In this document: piece by piece, positions 17,609 to 29,162 of the stretch | Position numbering within the stretch: the first letter of the stretch is position 1 | Layout: each line of letters begins with the position of its first letter | Assembly: GCA_009746045.1 (NCBI GenBank) | Contig: RPFO01000102.1 | Location: forward strand, 945,822-991,261 | Reading direction: 5' to 3' | Origin: Mesostigma viride | Lineage: Eukaryota; Streptophyta; Mesostigmatophyceae; Mesostigmatales; Mesostigmataceae | Length of the DNA stretch: 45,440 bases | Notes under the pieces: generated by a model | What the model was told of the DNA's origin: nothing | What the model saw: only the letters and a program-made list of their open reading frames with translations | Database searches by the model: none | Made by a program: the position numbers and the translations under genes

Positions 17609-20600
17609 ATGGCAGCTTCCATGGCTCAGGTAGTGTCAATGGCCGGTTTTGTTCGTATTCAGAGGTCGCAGCAGCCGGCCGCCGTTCCTGTATCGTCGTC
17701 CTCGGCTCTTAAGGCGTCGTCTATGCCCCTGAAGGCCGCCATGCCCGCCCGTGTGCAGAGCTCGCGACAACGTGTGTCTTGTGTGACTGACACGAAGGCA
17801 GGCAGCAGGTGGGCTGCAGTGGAGCAAGCCCCGCCTGACCCCATTTTGGGAGTGTCCGAGGCGTTCAAGGCCGATAAGAGTGACGTTAAACTAAACTTGG
17901 GTGTCGGAGCTTACCGAACGGAGGAAGGAAAGCCATACGTTCTTAATGTGGTAAAGAAGGCCGAGGCTAACATGCTGGCGAAGGGAGAAAACAAGGAGTA
18001 CTTGCCCATCGAGGGTTTGGACACGTTTATTAAGGCCACCCGTGAGCTCATGTTCGGCAAGGACTCCAAGGCAATTGCGGAGGGCCGGGTAAGCATTGAA
18101 ATTCGCCAGACGGGTTGACCCTAGTCTTGCCATGTTACTGGTAATGCCAATTAAGGGAATTGCCCTGTAGTCGCTCATTCTCGGCATTTTTGGTTTTGTG
18201 AAAGCGAATGCTTGTTGCCTGTCAGTTTCGATTAGTAGAATTTAGGTGCTGGATGAGTTTTTCAATCTTGCTAGAAATTTATAAAATTGGCGCATTGGAT
18301 CACGCATTTCTTCTTATTCTATAGAGAGTGTTGCATGGTAAGCTTGCCAAGAATCCGCCAAGCTTTCGGTCCAAGTAACGCATCCCAGCCGTAGCTTGTA
18401 TCTGTTGAACAAAAAAAAATGGACTTATTACAAAGTTGGACTTATTTCCAACCAATTTTAGATTCCGGAATAAAACACCCATTTTTATTTATCAAGGCTG
18501 GGCGTTTCTTATACCAAGTTTTTATTTTAAAGAACGGGCTGCATGCTTGTCTGCTTACCCCCTGTTTGCTCAGGTTGCCACGTGCCAAGGCCTGTCTGGT
18601 ACCGGCAGCCTGCGCCTCATCGCCGCATTCGTGCAGCGGTTCATGCCAGGTAATGTGCCCCCTGGGATGCTTAATGTAGAAACAATAGTTTATATTAAAT
18701 AATAGTTAAGTACAAATGTGCTATTATGATCCATTATATGAATAGATCCTTACAGCTTGGGCTAGCCTGCATGCTGAGAACGTGTGGGGTTCCCCGCGTA
18801 TGGGTAGATGGGCCGACAGCTCTCTGTATAGGTATGGTGGTCAGTGGTGAGTGCCGGGAGAGCTGTGCTTTGCTGCTAAGAATACTATGGTATGGAGCTG
18901 GTGCTTTGCTGCTAAGAATACTATGGTATGGAGCTGGTGCTTTGCTGCTAAGAATACTATGGTATGGAGCTGGTGCTTTGCTGCTAAGAATACTATGGTA
19001 TGGAGCTGGGGCTTTGCTGCTAAGAATACTATGGTATGGAGCTGGTGCTTTGCTGCTAAGAATACTATGGTATGGAGCTGGGGCCACAATGCTACTATGT
19101 CTCCTCATTTTGAGTCAATTTTTTTTAGTGGGTTAATTAATTTGTGTATATTTGGAAATTCTGCTGAATTTGTGAGGTAATAGTTAGTTTTTTAAAAAAT
19201 TCGCCAGACATCTTCTCGGATCTTGCTGGATATTCTGTGAGCTGTGCCAGCAATAGGGCAGTGAAAGCGATGGCTATGGAAGTAGGGCTTATGGCAGTAG
19301 TAGGGCTTTTGCCGCCATGGCTATGGTGGGCCCATTAGTTGCCTTGAAGTGCACGCTGCTGTCGTTTGTAAAAATGTGGGGCTGAATCAGCCAGCAGTCA
19401 AGACCTGCCTGTCCATGAAAGCCATCCCATTCATTCATTTGGCATTCTCACAAGATCGCGAACCAGGGTTGTTCGGCCGTGGGTTCGTGGCCCTCTGTAC
19501 CCCTTGGCATCAAATTCTCTGCCACGTGGCTGCGAACCGGGTTCACAAACCGTGTCGGCGCACACGGTTTTGGGACTCAGAAGACCCCGTGAAAGCTGGC
19601 CACGTGTATCCTGGCCCGGGCTTCCCGGCTTTCCTGAACCCACGACCTGTGGTTAGGCATCTTGTGCTGGTATATTGAGATAAAACATTATTGGTGCAAT
19701 CACTGTATGGGTCACTGTATGTGTCACTGATGGTTAGTCAATGCTCTCCTGTTTCCTCCCAGAACACCTTGACGTGCGGACAAATGGCTGAACTAATTTC
19801 TTTTAGGAATGGTGGAACTGGTATGTCCCGTCAGCCCTGTTCAGAATAACTGATCAAAAGTTAAGTGTAATCAAAAGTTAAGCGTACTTCAAAATCAATG
19901 TTGTTATCACGGGAGTGGCTGACACTAGACTTGGGGAGGTGGTAGCATTTTTTGAAAACCATTTTCCCGCGTTGTACACGTAGCCGCCAGGGTCGGCAAA
20001 CCATGGGTTGCGATTCGAAAATCCGCTCGTGAAAAGTTGGGTTGAGAACGAAGTCTGATTTCCGGCAGTATATGCAGGCATCGTGAGAATATTCCGGCCA
20101 CGTATGACAATAGTGCTCGTAAACTGTGATCCGCGACTTGTGTGAGTACGCCCTTATCCCCCCGCCCCCCCCCCACCCCCCACCCCCCATTTTCTAAACT
20201 CAACGTGCAATTGGAGTATGTTCCCCCCCCACCCACTCCCCCCCCACCCCACCACCCACCCCCCACCCACCACCCACCCACCCCTCACTCACCCACCCAC
20301 CCACCCACCCATCCACCCACCCACCCACCCACCCACCCACCCACCCACCCACCCACCCACCCACCCACCCACCCACCCACCCACCCACCCACCCACCCAC
20401 CCACCCACCCACCCACCCACCCACCCACCCACCCACCCACCCACCCACCCACCCACCCACCCACCCACCCACCCACGCGCGTACTTCAATCATTTCTCAA
20501 AGCCTTCATCCAATCAAGCAAGCAATTGTTAGGTCGCGCATTCATCGTTTTATAAACATGCCTCAGTTGGGAGAGTCAAGGCCATACCTGATTGCTGTAC

Positions 20601-23600
20601 CTGCCATCCCTGATTGCTGCACAACTAGGAAGGGGGCAGGGAAATCGCAAAGACCAGCTGTCCCACTAGCACGTCTGCACCGCCCTCGCCCTCCTCCCCT
20701 CCCTGTGTTCTGGTGCTTGCGCGGCCATCTACATCAGCACGCCCACGCATGGCAACCACAAAAGCATGTATTCTTACTAGCAGTGCTCATCCCACCCTCG
20801 CCCTCCTTCCCTCCTATTCTGGCGCAGGCGTGACCATCTACATCAGCGCGCCCACGTGGGGCAACCACAAGAACATCTTCTCGGACGCGGGCGTGCCCTG
20901 GAAGGAGTACCGCTACTTTGACAAGAAGACCGTCGGCCTCGACTTTGCGGGCATGGTGGAGGACATCAAGGCGGCACCCAAGGGCAGCGTCATCCTTCTG
21001 CACGGGTGAGCGAGGGATAGGGTTGGGGATGGGGGACGGATGGATGGACTGATGGGTGGTGGATTGTGAGGGACCGGGCTCGGGATGGCCGAGACGAGAG
21101 TAGAGTGGTGGGCGGGGGAAGGGTGGAATGGTGGCAGAGAGACGGTTGGAGGCTTGGAGTGGCAGGGAAGGAAAAGTTTTGTGATGGGTAGCCATTGGTG
21201 ACAACTGTTTGGTAACAAGTAGGGCAATCCTGAGTTAAGGCAAAGAGGATGAGTAAAGGGAGCTGGGTTGGTTGATCAAAGGCATGGGGGGTAGGCAACC
21301 TTGGCGGGATGGGATATGGCTTATCTATGAAATCCTTTTGCGAGGGGTTTGGATTGTGAAAATGTTGGGTGAACCTGAAAATGTTGGGTGAACCCGCAGT
21401 AGCAGTACGTCTTGCATGACAGGAGGCACGTAGGGTGGCCAATTGGCTGGCTTTGTGTTGGTCATGTGGGTAGTAGTGATGCCACGGGTGAGACGTGAGG
21501 CACCAAAGTGCTGCTCGCTTTATGTTGGTCGTGTGGGTAGTAGTGATGCCACGGGTGAGACGTGAGGCACCAAAGAGCTGCTCGCTTTATGTTGGTCGTG
21601 TGGGTAGTAGTGATGCCACGGGTGAGACGTGAGGCACCAAAGAGCTGCTGGCTTTATGTTGGTCGTGTGGGTAGTAGGGATGTCACGGGTGAGACGTGAA
21701 GCGCCAAACTGCTGCTGGCTTTATGTTGGTCGTGTGGGTAGTAGGGATGCCACGGGTGAGACGTGAGGCACCAAAGTGCTGCTGGCTGTACTGACATAAA
21801 ACATGCATGTAGGATCTGGTATGATATTGCTCTGGTAATTGTAAGACATTGATCTGGCATTGCAAATAATGCTGAGAGTAATGTTATTTGCAATAGCAAT
21901 TAGCACCTGACAATTTTCTCCCCTTATTCTTTTTCCTTTCCTTTAACCTTTTCTCGGTCCCCGTCTGCCTCATGCCCTGTCTCCCTCCGCCCCCCCTCCC
22001 CTTCCCAACCAGCTGCGCGCACAACCCGACCGGCATCGACCCAACCCCCGCCCAGTGGGAGCAGCTCGCGGCGCTGTGCGCTTCCTGCGGCCACGTTCCC
22101 TTCTTCGACGTCGCGTACCAGGGCTTTGCAAGTGGCAGCCTGATCGAGGACGCGTTCGCTCCACGCCTGTTTGCCGACAAGGGGCTGGAGATGTTCGTGG
22201 TGCAGGTGAGGGGGGGGGGGGGGGGCGTGCTTTGATGTATTTCGTGTCTCTGGTCCCCTGTTTGCCTACAAGGGCCTGCACCATGAACACGTTGCGCCAT
22301 TACCTGCCATGGGCAGTAGGCCGGGTGTTGTGCTGCTGGACTCATGTTGCCGTTTTCAGTTTTATATTTTATTTGCCAATTATACTTCTATCCTTTTTTG
22401 TTTGTTACATCATACTTTTGTTTCCCAAGTCTTGTCGCTCTAAGTCTTTTAATCGTTGATCCTACCAAAGTATTATATTTCCAGTGCTGCAAGGATACTT
22501 GTTAAGATTGTGAGACGGGGGGTCCTCCCTACCGGTGTTGCATGGGCACCAGCCCCTTTTTACCCTTGTCACCTCTGCCCCCACTCGCATTTTTGACAAA
22601 CCATTCTCGCATGTCTCCCCGTTCTTTATATACGTTCTCTGCCTACGCCCGATTTCCACTGCTTGTCACCCGTGCCCCGGTCTTCTCTACCACTGTTGCT
22701 GGTCCATGGCCCACGCCTGTCCCGTGCACCTTTCCATGGCCGCATGTGCCTTTCCACCGTTCCATGCGCCTCTCTCACTCCCACGCCTCTCTCACCACTG
22801 CATGCGCCTTTCCCACTTCCGCGGTCGCCAGAGCTACTCCAAGAACCTGGGCCTGTACTCGGAGCGCGTGGGGGCAGCCAGCATCGTCACCTCCGACGCC
22901 ACCTCGGCCACACGCGTGCTGTCGCAGCTCAAGCGCCTCGCACGCCCGATCTACTCCAACCCCCCCGTGCACGGCGCACGCATCGTGGCCGAGGTGGTCA
23001 ACGACCCCGCCATGTTCGAGGAGTGGTGCCAGGTAAATCAGGGGCCCTGCGTGTATCTGTATTGACAGTGGTCAAATGTGTCCTTAAGCAGCCCAGCAAC
23101 AGCTCCTAATAGTGGCTTAGAAGGCTTTGGGGATCTATCTTCACAGTTCCTCGTAGTACCAACAATCATTGAGCACAGAGGTGGTATACCATACGAGTGC
23201 CCCCATCGAGCAGTGAATTGGCGGGCTGCATGACAGGTTAATAACCCATACAGGAGACGGTGGATTACCTCGCCCACACTCTCAAAAGGAGTGGTGGAGT
23301 CGTGCCATTTGTCCTGGATCCTGGATCACGTTTCCCTCACTGACACCAGCACGCACCTGCCCTGCCGACACCTCGCTGTGTGGCGTAATATTCTGATTAG
23401 TGATTGTTACTGGTGATTTTTATTTGTGAGATCTTGGCACGCTCCCACTGTGCGTCCACACAGCAGCATCGTCACCACACGCAGGCCCTTCGCATCCGCA
23501 TTCTGTGATAGTTCTCTGTGCCTGCAGCACAAGTAATCCACTCGATCTGCTGACGCTTCACGCACGGGGATGGGTGGTGAGGCGCAAAGGTAACACCTTG

Positions 23601-26600
23601 TGTCAGCACGCCACGTTAACCCATTGTGCCCACCACACAACTCCTGAAGAGATGATGATGAGTGTTCATATTTCACCCCCTTGTTGTTCCCGCTTCCCAG
23701 CCCACGCTAATGAATTGGCTTGCATCCCCACACTCCCCGCTCCCCCCTACCCGTAAACGCCGCCTCTCCCTCTCTCCCTCTCCCCTCTCCCCCTCTCCCC
23801 TCTCCCCTCTCTCCCCTCTCCCCCTCTCCCCCTCTCCCCCTCTCCCCCTCTCCCCCTCTCCCCTCTCCCCCTCTCCCCCTCGCCCCCTCGCCCCCTCGCC
23901 CCCTCGCCCCTCGCCCCCTCGCCCCTCGCCCCCTCGCCCCCTCGCCCCCTGCCCCCTCGCCCCCCTCGCCCCCTCGCCCTCTCCCACTCCCTCTCTCACT
24001 TCCCAACACCTTTTCAGGAGATGGAGATGATGAGCGGCCGCATCAAGTCGGTGCGCAAGGCCCTCTACGACGCGCTCGTGCAGCGTGACAACTTCAGCGG
24101 GCGCGACTGGTCCTTTGTGCTCACCCAGATCGGCATGTTTTCCTTCACCGGCATGACTGTTGCGCAGGTGGGTGTCAGTACATGTTTTCCTGGCCATGAT
24201 GTCAGTAATGGTTCTTGACCTGTCGTTTTCTTTCCCTGTGATGTAGCCGTTTATTTATGGATATGGCAGATGGTCGTCATGCTATTCACATCAGTAACAG
24301 CTCTCGGTTTGCTTGTCATTGTTAGGGACGGCATCGCAAGCAACCCCTGTTTGAAGGGCTTAAGATCCAAATTGTCTAGGGTTATGGAGTGCTTAAGGGG
24401 AGGTGGCACCCCAAAACCCTTAAAAATTGAACTATGGTAATAACACTTGAAATTCATTTGCACGATGCTGAAATATGATTGCGGGCACTAAATAACATCT
24501 CTTGTGACTTGTCCATGCACTTGTTGGGGGTACTACCCCCAAGTATACGCCAATATTGCGCTATAAATAGAAAAAGACGCTAATTAGGGCTGGGTATGCC
24601 CCAGCCAATGCACACATTTGTTGGCAACCAAAAATCAACCATTTGTAGTTCCCTGAGTGTGTAGCTTGCTGAGCTATTTACATCATGGAAATGGCAAAAC
24701 CTTGAACAGTTATTAATTTTCCCGCAAAACAGGTCTTTTTTTACCGGACATTGGGAATAAACATATCATAAACACTTCAGATAAGGCCACAAAATCAAGC
24801 GAAAATCCGGCTAACAGGGGGACAGCAGTGGTCCAAGTCCCAGGTCATTCCGACAAGTCTAGCTCAAGTTATAAGGTTTTGCGTGCTAAAACCTGAACAT
24901 ACGCTAAATGAGGTTTTTCTGTGTATAAGGCCACCTAGACAGCATGTTTTCCATCCAAGAAGCCAAAAAACATGCCCAACTCGATCACACAACATAAGAA
25001 AAGGCTAGGCACCTCATCTGCCCTCCCCTGCCCTCAGCATGGCCAGCCTTGCCAGCGTGCGCATAGCAACACCCTCGCTAGGCATACACGCACCAAGAGA
25101 GCATACACTATGCTAGGCTCAGCCCAAGGTTACCATGTAAATTTATGCCAAGAACTCAGCAAGTATACGTGTCAAAACCTTAGAAAGACTGCCCAAGCAA
25201 TAGAGGCAACTGCAGCCTGCAAACTTGGCAGCAAATCATACATGCTGTCTGCCATGCATTCACATCCTATCCAGCTTGCCTTGCTGCACACATAGCAGGG
25301 AAGTCTTAATGGTTATAGCTCGAGGAAAGCAATAAAAACACCTATCTAATGCAATGCCACTCATGCAGTATGGCCAGCAAAAGAACCACTCTCACCTTCC
25401 TTTCCAATATGGCAATTTGCTAAGAAGCTGATGCCAGCTTGTTAGCCTCTAGGCACATGCCGGATGTCTTTACTAAAACAGGCGTGTCAGATCCGGCACA
25501 TAACAAAGCGTCTGAGCAAGCTCATGTCCAAAGGATTATGGAAAACAAATGTCAACACATTACCAACAACTTGACCTCGGCGCCTTAAGGATGCCAGCCA
25601 CAAACTACACGAAATTGTACGAAATTGCTAGGAATCTGACGATGCAACCGAAAGGAATGGAGCGCTTCCTGCAGGGAAACTGCCCGAAAAAAAGGCGAAA
25701 GGCCGACGTTATTGCACCTGCCTGCGTGGAAATGTTTCATGCATGAACTGGCACGCAAGCTCGAACAATAAAAGACATCATCCATTGATCAGGCGAACAA
25801 GGAAGGTGCGCCTTCCGTGAATACGTCGAAGGCGACATGCGCAGGCCTGCGTAGGTTCTTACCTTGAATGCCGGAAATGTAAAAGAAACCGGGAAGCTTC
25901 GGCACAAACTCGACAACACCATTAAGTTAGCTTCATAATCGCTCTTTAGAGCCCACGTTGCCTCACAATAGCTGCCGTAAACCTGCATTAAATTTCATGA
26001 TCCGCAAGAGAAATTATATCCTGGACCCCCGCGCCCGTAGCCGTTCGAGAAATTAGCGATATTGCAAACCGTAAACTTTCCGCCATGACATGAGGTCATC
26101 AACTAATCTTCTGCGAAATTCAAGCATTTTTTCTAGCTGTTTACGAGCCATATCGATTAATATTGCATAAAGGCATGCCGCCATGGCCACCTCCGCGAGG
26201 GTTGAGCGGTCCGGGCACACATTATACACCGTACGGACGGTACCGCGAATTTTTTGGCGCGGAAAATATTCGGCGCGCCACGTCCCCTTAAGCTGCTGCT
26301 CCGTTGCTCATCAAAATATGGAGTAATGGAACACGGAGCAAAAAGCGTCGGACGAGCATTGTTGTTAGGGGTGGCTATCTGCTGGCAGACCAACTGCATG
26401 CCGCTTGGCCCAGGAACAGGCTTTGCCTCTTGTCTCCTGTACACCCACTCCCTTTGTGGCTGTTTTCCCCGATGCTCAATCTTGTGTCCGCGTGTATGCG
26501 ATGCCGGGTCCCTGCAGGTGGAGAACATGACCGCCAAGCACCACATCTACATGACCAAGGATGGCCGCATCTCCCTGGCGGGGCTGTCCCACAACAAGGC

Positions 26601-26646
26601 TGGCTACCTCGCGGACGCCATCCTGGACTCCATCAAGAACCATTAA
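17609..26646 (+). CDS. Aspartate aminotransferase, plastid-type, 7 exons (468 codons)
   Basis: It converts aspartate and 2-oxoglutarate to oxaloacetate and glutamate with pyridoxal phosphate. Exons are 17609-18088, 18574-18649, 20828-21005, 22013-22205, 22832-23032, 24018-24167 and 26518-26646. All have GT-AG introns and the phases join without a break. The first 60 or so residues (Ala/Ser/Arg-rich, few acids) look like a plastid transit peptide. Family motifs are in order: [88 protein letters not shown] (the Lys is the PLP-binding residue), FTGMTV and GRISLAGLS. Length is normal for a class I enzyme plus a transit peptide. The ATG context CACAATGGC is good. TGTAA motifs near 26790 and 26826 may be poly(A) signals. 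Plastid rather than mitochondrial location is inferred. Confidence 0.95.
18089..18573 (+). other. Aspartate aminotransferase intron 1
   Basis: Donor GTAAGC after GGCCGG, acceptor TTTGCTCAG. Apart from T-rich stretches I see nothing in it. Confidence 0.85.
18866..19081 (+). repeat. 36-bp minisatellite, 6 copies, in aminotransferase intron 2
   Basis: TGCTTTGCTGCTAAGAATAC starts at 18866, 18902, 18938, 18974, 19010 and 19046, an exact period of 36. Copies are nearly identical (one T-to-G variant at unit ends). The period is divisible by three, so long ORFs appear on both strands, but the array lies inside an intron. Confidence 0.95.
20160..20476 (+). repeat. (CCCA)n microsatellite in aminotransferase intron 2
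   Basis: A C-rich lead-in (20157-20280) precedes an almost perfect CCCA/ACCC tetranucleotide run from about 20280 to 20476. The opposite strand is (GGGT)n, capable in principle of G-quadruplexes. Apparent His/Pro/Thr-rich or Gly/Trp-rich ORFs here are artefacts of the repeat. Confidence 0.95.
21006..22012 (+). other. Aspartate aminotransferase intron 3
   Basis: Donor GTGAGC after CACGG, acceptor AACCAG, bridging the Gly-Cys of HGCAHNPTG. The 67-bp minisatellite occupies its middle. The rest shows no gene. Confidence 0.85.
21441..21787 (+). repeat. 67-bp minisatellite, ~5 copies, in aminotransferase intron 3
   Basis: GCCACGGGTGAGACGTGAGG (one copy GTCACGGG) begins at 21481, 21548, 21615, 21682 and 21749. 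Each unit holds TATGTTGGTCGTGTGGGTAG. Each also holds GGGTGAGAC, which resembles a 5' splice site. Confidence 0.95.
22206..22831 (+). other. Aspartate aminotransferase intron 4
   Basis: The donor GTGAGG runs straight into a poly-G run of about 16 at 22209-22224. The acceptor GTCGCCAG ends at 22831. The 3' half is pyrimidine-rich. No gene seen. Confidence 0.85.
23033..24017 (+). repeat. Aspartate aminotransferase intron 5 with a C-rich low-complexity tract
   Basis: The tract at about 23755-23995 consists of CTCTCCCC units changing to CTCGCCCC units, directly before the acceptor TTTTCAG at 24011-24017. It may act as an extended polypyrimidine tract. Otherwise no features. Confidence 0.85.
24168..26517 (+). 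other. Aspartate aminotransferase intron 6 (2.35 kb)
   Basis: This is the longest intron and less GC-rich than the exons. No convincing ORF. A perfect 19-bp palindrome, TTGGGGGTACTACCCCCAA, lies at 24524-24542, followed by GCTATAAATAG near 24560. The stretch 24380-25300 may be an old insertion, but I could not find its ends. Confidence 0.6.
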
Positions 26647-28387
26647 GCAAACGTGGCACTTATTAATGGGACAGCCAGGGCAGACATATCAATGAGACAT
26701 CAATATAGTGACCGAGTGCTGACCGTCTTCCGAATAGCCTTTTCGTCAGTGTGTGGAAGTGTTTACGCATGAAGACTGTCGATGTGTTGGTGTAAATGCC
26801 GGGACATGCTGTAGCTAATGCCACAGCTGTAAGTGTGAGGGGCGCAAGTGCCATGCATTCATGGTAGCTCCCAGATGCCAGTGTAGCAACCAAGCTACAC
26901 TGCAGCAGGCGTTGCCTCTTGGAACCACCAAAGCAAGGCTACTGTGTAGGCTGATTCTTTTATCTGCACAGGTTGGGGCGGTGCTGTACCAGTGCGTGCT
27001 TTGATGCCAGTCATATGGCGGAGCGCAGTCAAGCAGGCATTGCCATGTAGAACGTTGGAGATTCGGTGAGCATTAGGCAGATCGCATAGACAGTGATAGA
27101 AGTGCCTGAAGTAGATTCAGGCATGTGCTGACCAGTTGTTCTCAGCATAGCTTTACATATGGGGGGCTTTACTTGGAAGCCCGTTATCTATTCTGCTAGT
27201 GTAATTATACAACTGCTGGCACGGTATCTAACTGCTCACTGAATGCCGGAATTCAGCCCTGCCTCCATGAGCTGTTGTCCAGGAACAAGCATCTGTCATA
27301 CGAACTCAAGAATTTCTTTGAAAATTCACAATTGCAGCACTATGGTAAGCCAAACCCTTGGTAGTTAGCTAGCCAACCATGCATCAAAGAGACAACAAAT
27401 GCAAGCCAGAAAGCTGGAAGAATCCGGACCATGGTAGCTCAAGCCTGCTGTTGTATCTGATCCGTGTTGGTCGAGTAGCTCAGGACTATAATAAGGAGGG
27501 GTGCCCCACTCAGTGTTGGGTACCCGGGTCCTCCGGCACTTCCTGGGGACTGTCGACGACGGGAAAACATGCAGCGCCAGCCAAATTGCGGAACTCCTTC
27601 CGCGCCATTTGGGGGACGACGACTGCAAATCAGGACTGAGCACCACAATACAGCCCAATATATGGCTTGCGCTCGGCCCGCCGGCCCGGCGCGTAGGTTC
27701 AGCAGGCTCCATGGCAGCTCTTCATGCTGCAGTGGCTGGGCTGGCAATTACATGACCGGACCCTGACCGGACATTAGTTTTGTGAAGTGCACCAGCTACC
27801 ACACATGCAAGAGCTACTGACCACAAGACTCCACAAGATCTGGTCGCTCCTCCAGTCCATACTGGACGACCACCAACATCGGTCTAGTAAAACTCGGAGG
27901 TCCTTCCGGCCAGCCTCTTGGACGACGACTGTAACTCGGAACTCCTTCCTTTCCTTCAAGTGGACGACGGAACCCATTTTTGGCGGACCAACAGGCACCT
28001 TCCCGTCCAAAAGCGAGACGACGGGGACGACAGCGGAACGAGCAAAATGGCTGATGGGGCACCCCTCCTCTAAAATATTCTAACATGACTCGGATGGGTC
28101 GGAGATCATGTAGCGGGTATTCCATGGGCGCTGGTGGGTGGGGGTGAGCGGGCCCGGCGGGGCCGGCCGGGAAAAACTATCGAAGTTATTGAAGTGAGAC
28201 AACTATGCCTATAATCTAATCTGGCTTATCTCCTTTTTTTTCTTTCCCCTTCCAAGTTTAAATGTTTTGGCTGTGTGTGTGTGTGTGTTTGCTTTCTTCT
28301 ATATACCTATAATCAGAATATACCTTTTTGGTTAATTGTTACCATCTGTCTCGGGCTCCCTGCAGGTCTTCCTACAAATATAGCCAC
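26647..28387. other. Intergenic DNA
   Basis: No gene supported. Candidate inverted segments AAGGAGGGGTGCCCCACT (about 27495-27512) and its near-complement in 28053-28075 (ATGGGGCACCCCTCCT) enclose about 0.55 kb. ACTCCTTCC and GACGACGACTG occur near 27590-27625 and again near 27918-27945. It could be a degraded non-autonomous transposon. Confidence 0.45.
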
Positions 28388-28715
28388 GCAAAATTGGTGC
28401 GAGAGGTCCCCAGTTCGATTCCGGTCGGATTCATTTGCAGATCGCGTTTTTCCGCGTTTTCCGCGGCCCGGCACTGAACGCCAATGGTTTTCACCTTTGC
28501 GGAGTGTCTGATCAGAATAGCCACGCGGCTCCCGCGGTCTTCGCGTCTTTCCTTTCAGACAACTACCCTAGGAGACGTCCGTCCTATAGTCAGCAAAATT
28601 GGTGCGAGAGGTCCCCAGTTCGATTCCGGCCTGGATTCATTTGCAGATCGCGTTTTCCGCGGACCGGCACTGAACGCAAGTAGTTTTCACCTTTGCGGCG
28701 TGCCAAATCAGAATA
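28388..28715 (+). repeat. Two tandem tRNA-like (SINE-like) units
   Basis: Units at 28388-28519 and 28593-28715 share GCAAAATTGGTGCGAGAGGT, CCCCAGTTCGATTCC and the tail CTTTGCGG ... ATCAGAATA. AGTTCGATTCC fits a Pol III B-box/T-arm (GGTTCGANNCC), and GAGAGGTCCCC upstream resembles a tRNA variable region. No A-box or full cloverleaf is found, so this is not an intact tRNA gene. A tRNA-derived SINE or tRNA 3'-half repeat is the best reading. Confidence 0.5.
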
Positions 28716-29162
28716 TGTAGCACATGTATCCCGGACCTGGCCTGGCCGGCCCCAAGGACATTCCCAGAAAGCTAGGTAAACCTGCCATGAACTATACACA
28801 CAAATTTGTTGCTGGGCGACCTAGTGGTCCCAGCCCCGTTTGAACACTGCATTCGCTCCCTCTCTCTTGCTTGGACTGCCATGCAGAACGAGATGAGGTG
28901 GCAGACGATTGTCCAGGCTGGCACGCCAGCCCCTGTGGGCAAGCCACCCCCCTCCAAGAGGAAAGGGCGCTTTGCTGAGTAGAGTAGTTAGGGCTTTCTA
29001 GATTAGACTAGCTTAGAGTTAGCTTGGTTCGGTTTCGCGGGGCTTCGCCCACCTCCATCCATCCAACAAGGAATATGTGCTACATGATCTCCCAACGGAG
29101 TCATGTTATAATTTAATTTAAGTTAAGTTAAAGTCCCTTAATTAATTAATTAATTAATTAAT
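28716..29162 (+). repeat. Repeat segment with short ORF remnant and (TTAA)n
   Basis: It contains CCCCAAGGACATTCCCAG (also minus strand near 14670). A plus-strand ORF end reads WQTIVQAGTPAPVGKPPPSK and stops at about 28981. The block at about 29005-29095 is shared with 16020-16105, and a TTAA tract covers 29138-29162. No functional gene. Confidence 0.5.

Noticed and set aside
18726-19180. ORFs on both strands with a 12-residue tandem repeat
   Set aside because: The 36-bp minisatellite lacks stops and is a multiple of three. It lies in intron 2 between confirmed exons.
19349-19678. 109-codon ORF in aminotransferase intron 2
   Set aside because: No recognisable domain, located inside an intron, and composition not distinct from the surrounding DNA.
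20140-20555. Long His/Pro/Thr-rich and Gly/Trp-rich ORFs
   Set aside because: They are translations of the (CCCA)n microsatellite inside an intron of the aminotransferase gene.
23662-24197. Long Ser/Pro-rich and Glu/Gly/Arg-rich ORFs
   Set aside because: Produced by the CTCTCCCC/CTCGCCCC low-complexity tract before exon 6 of the aminotransferase gene.
28388-28470. Functional tRNA gene
   Set aside because: Only a T-arm/B-box-like part is present. No acceptor stem, D-arm or A-box can be folded, and the T-stem has mismatches.
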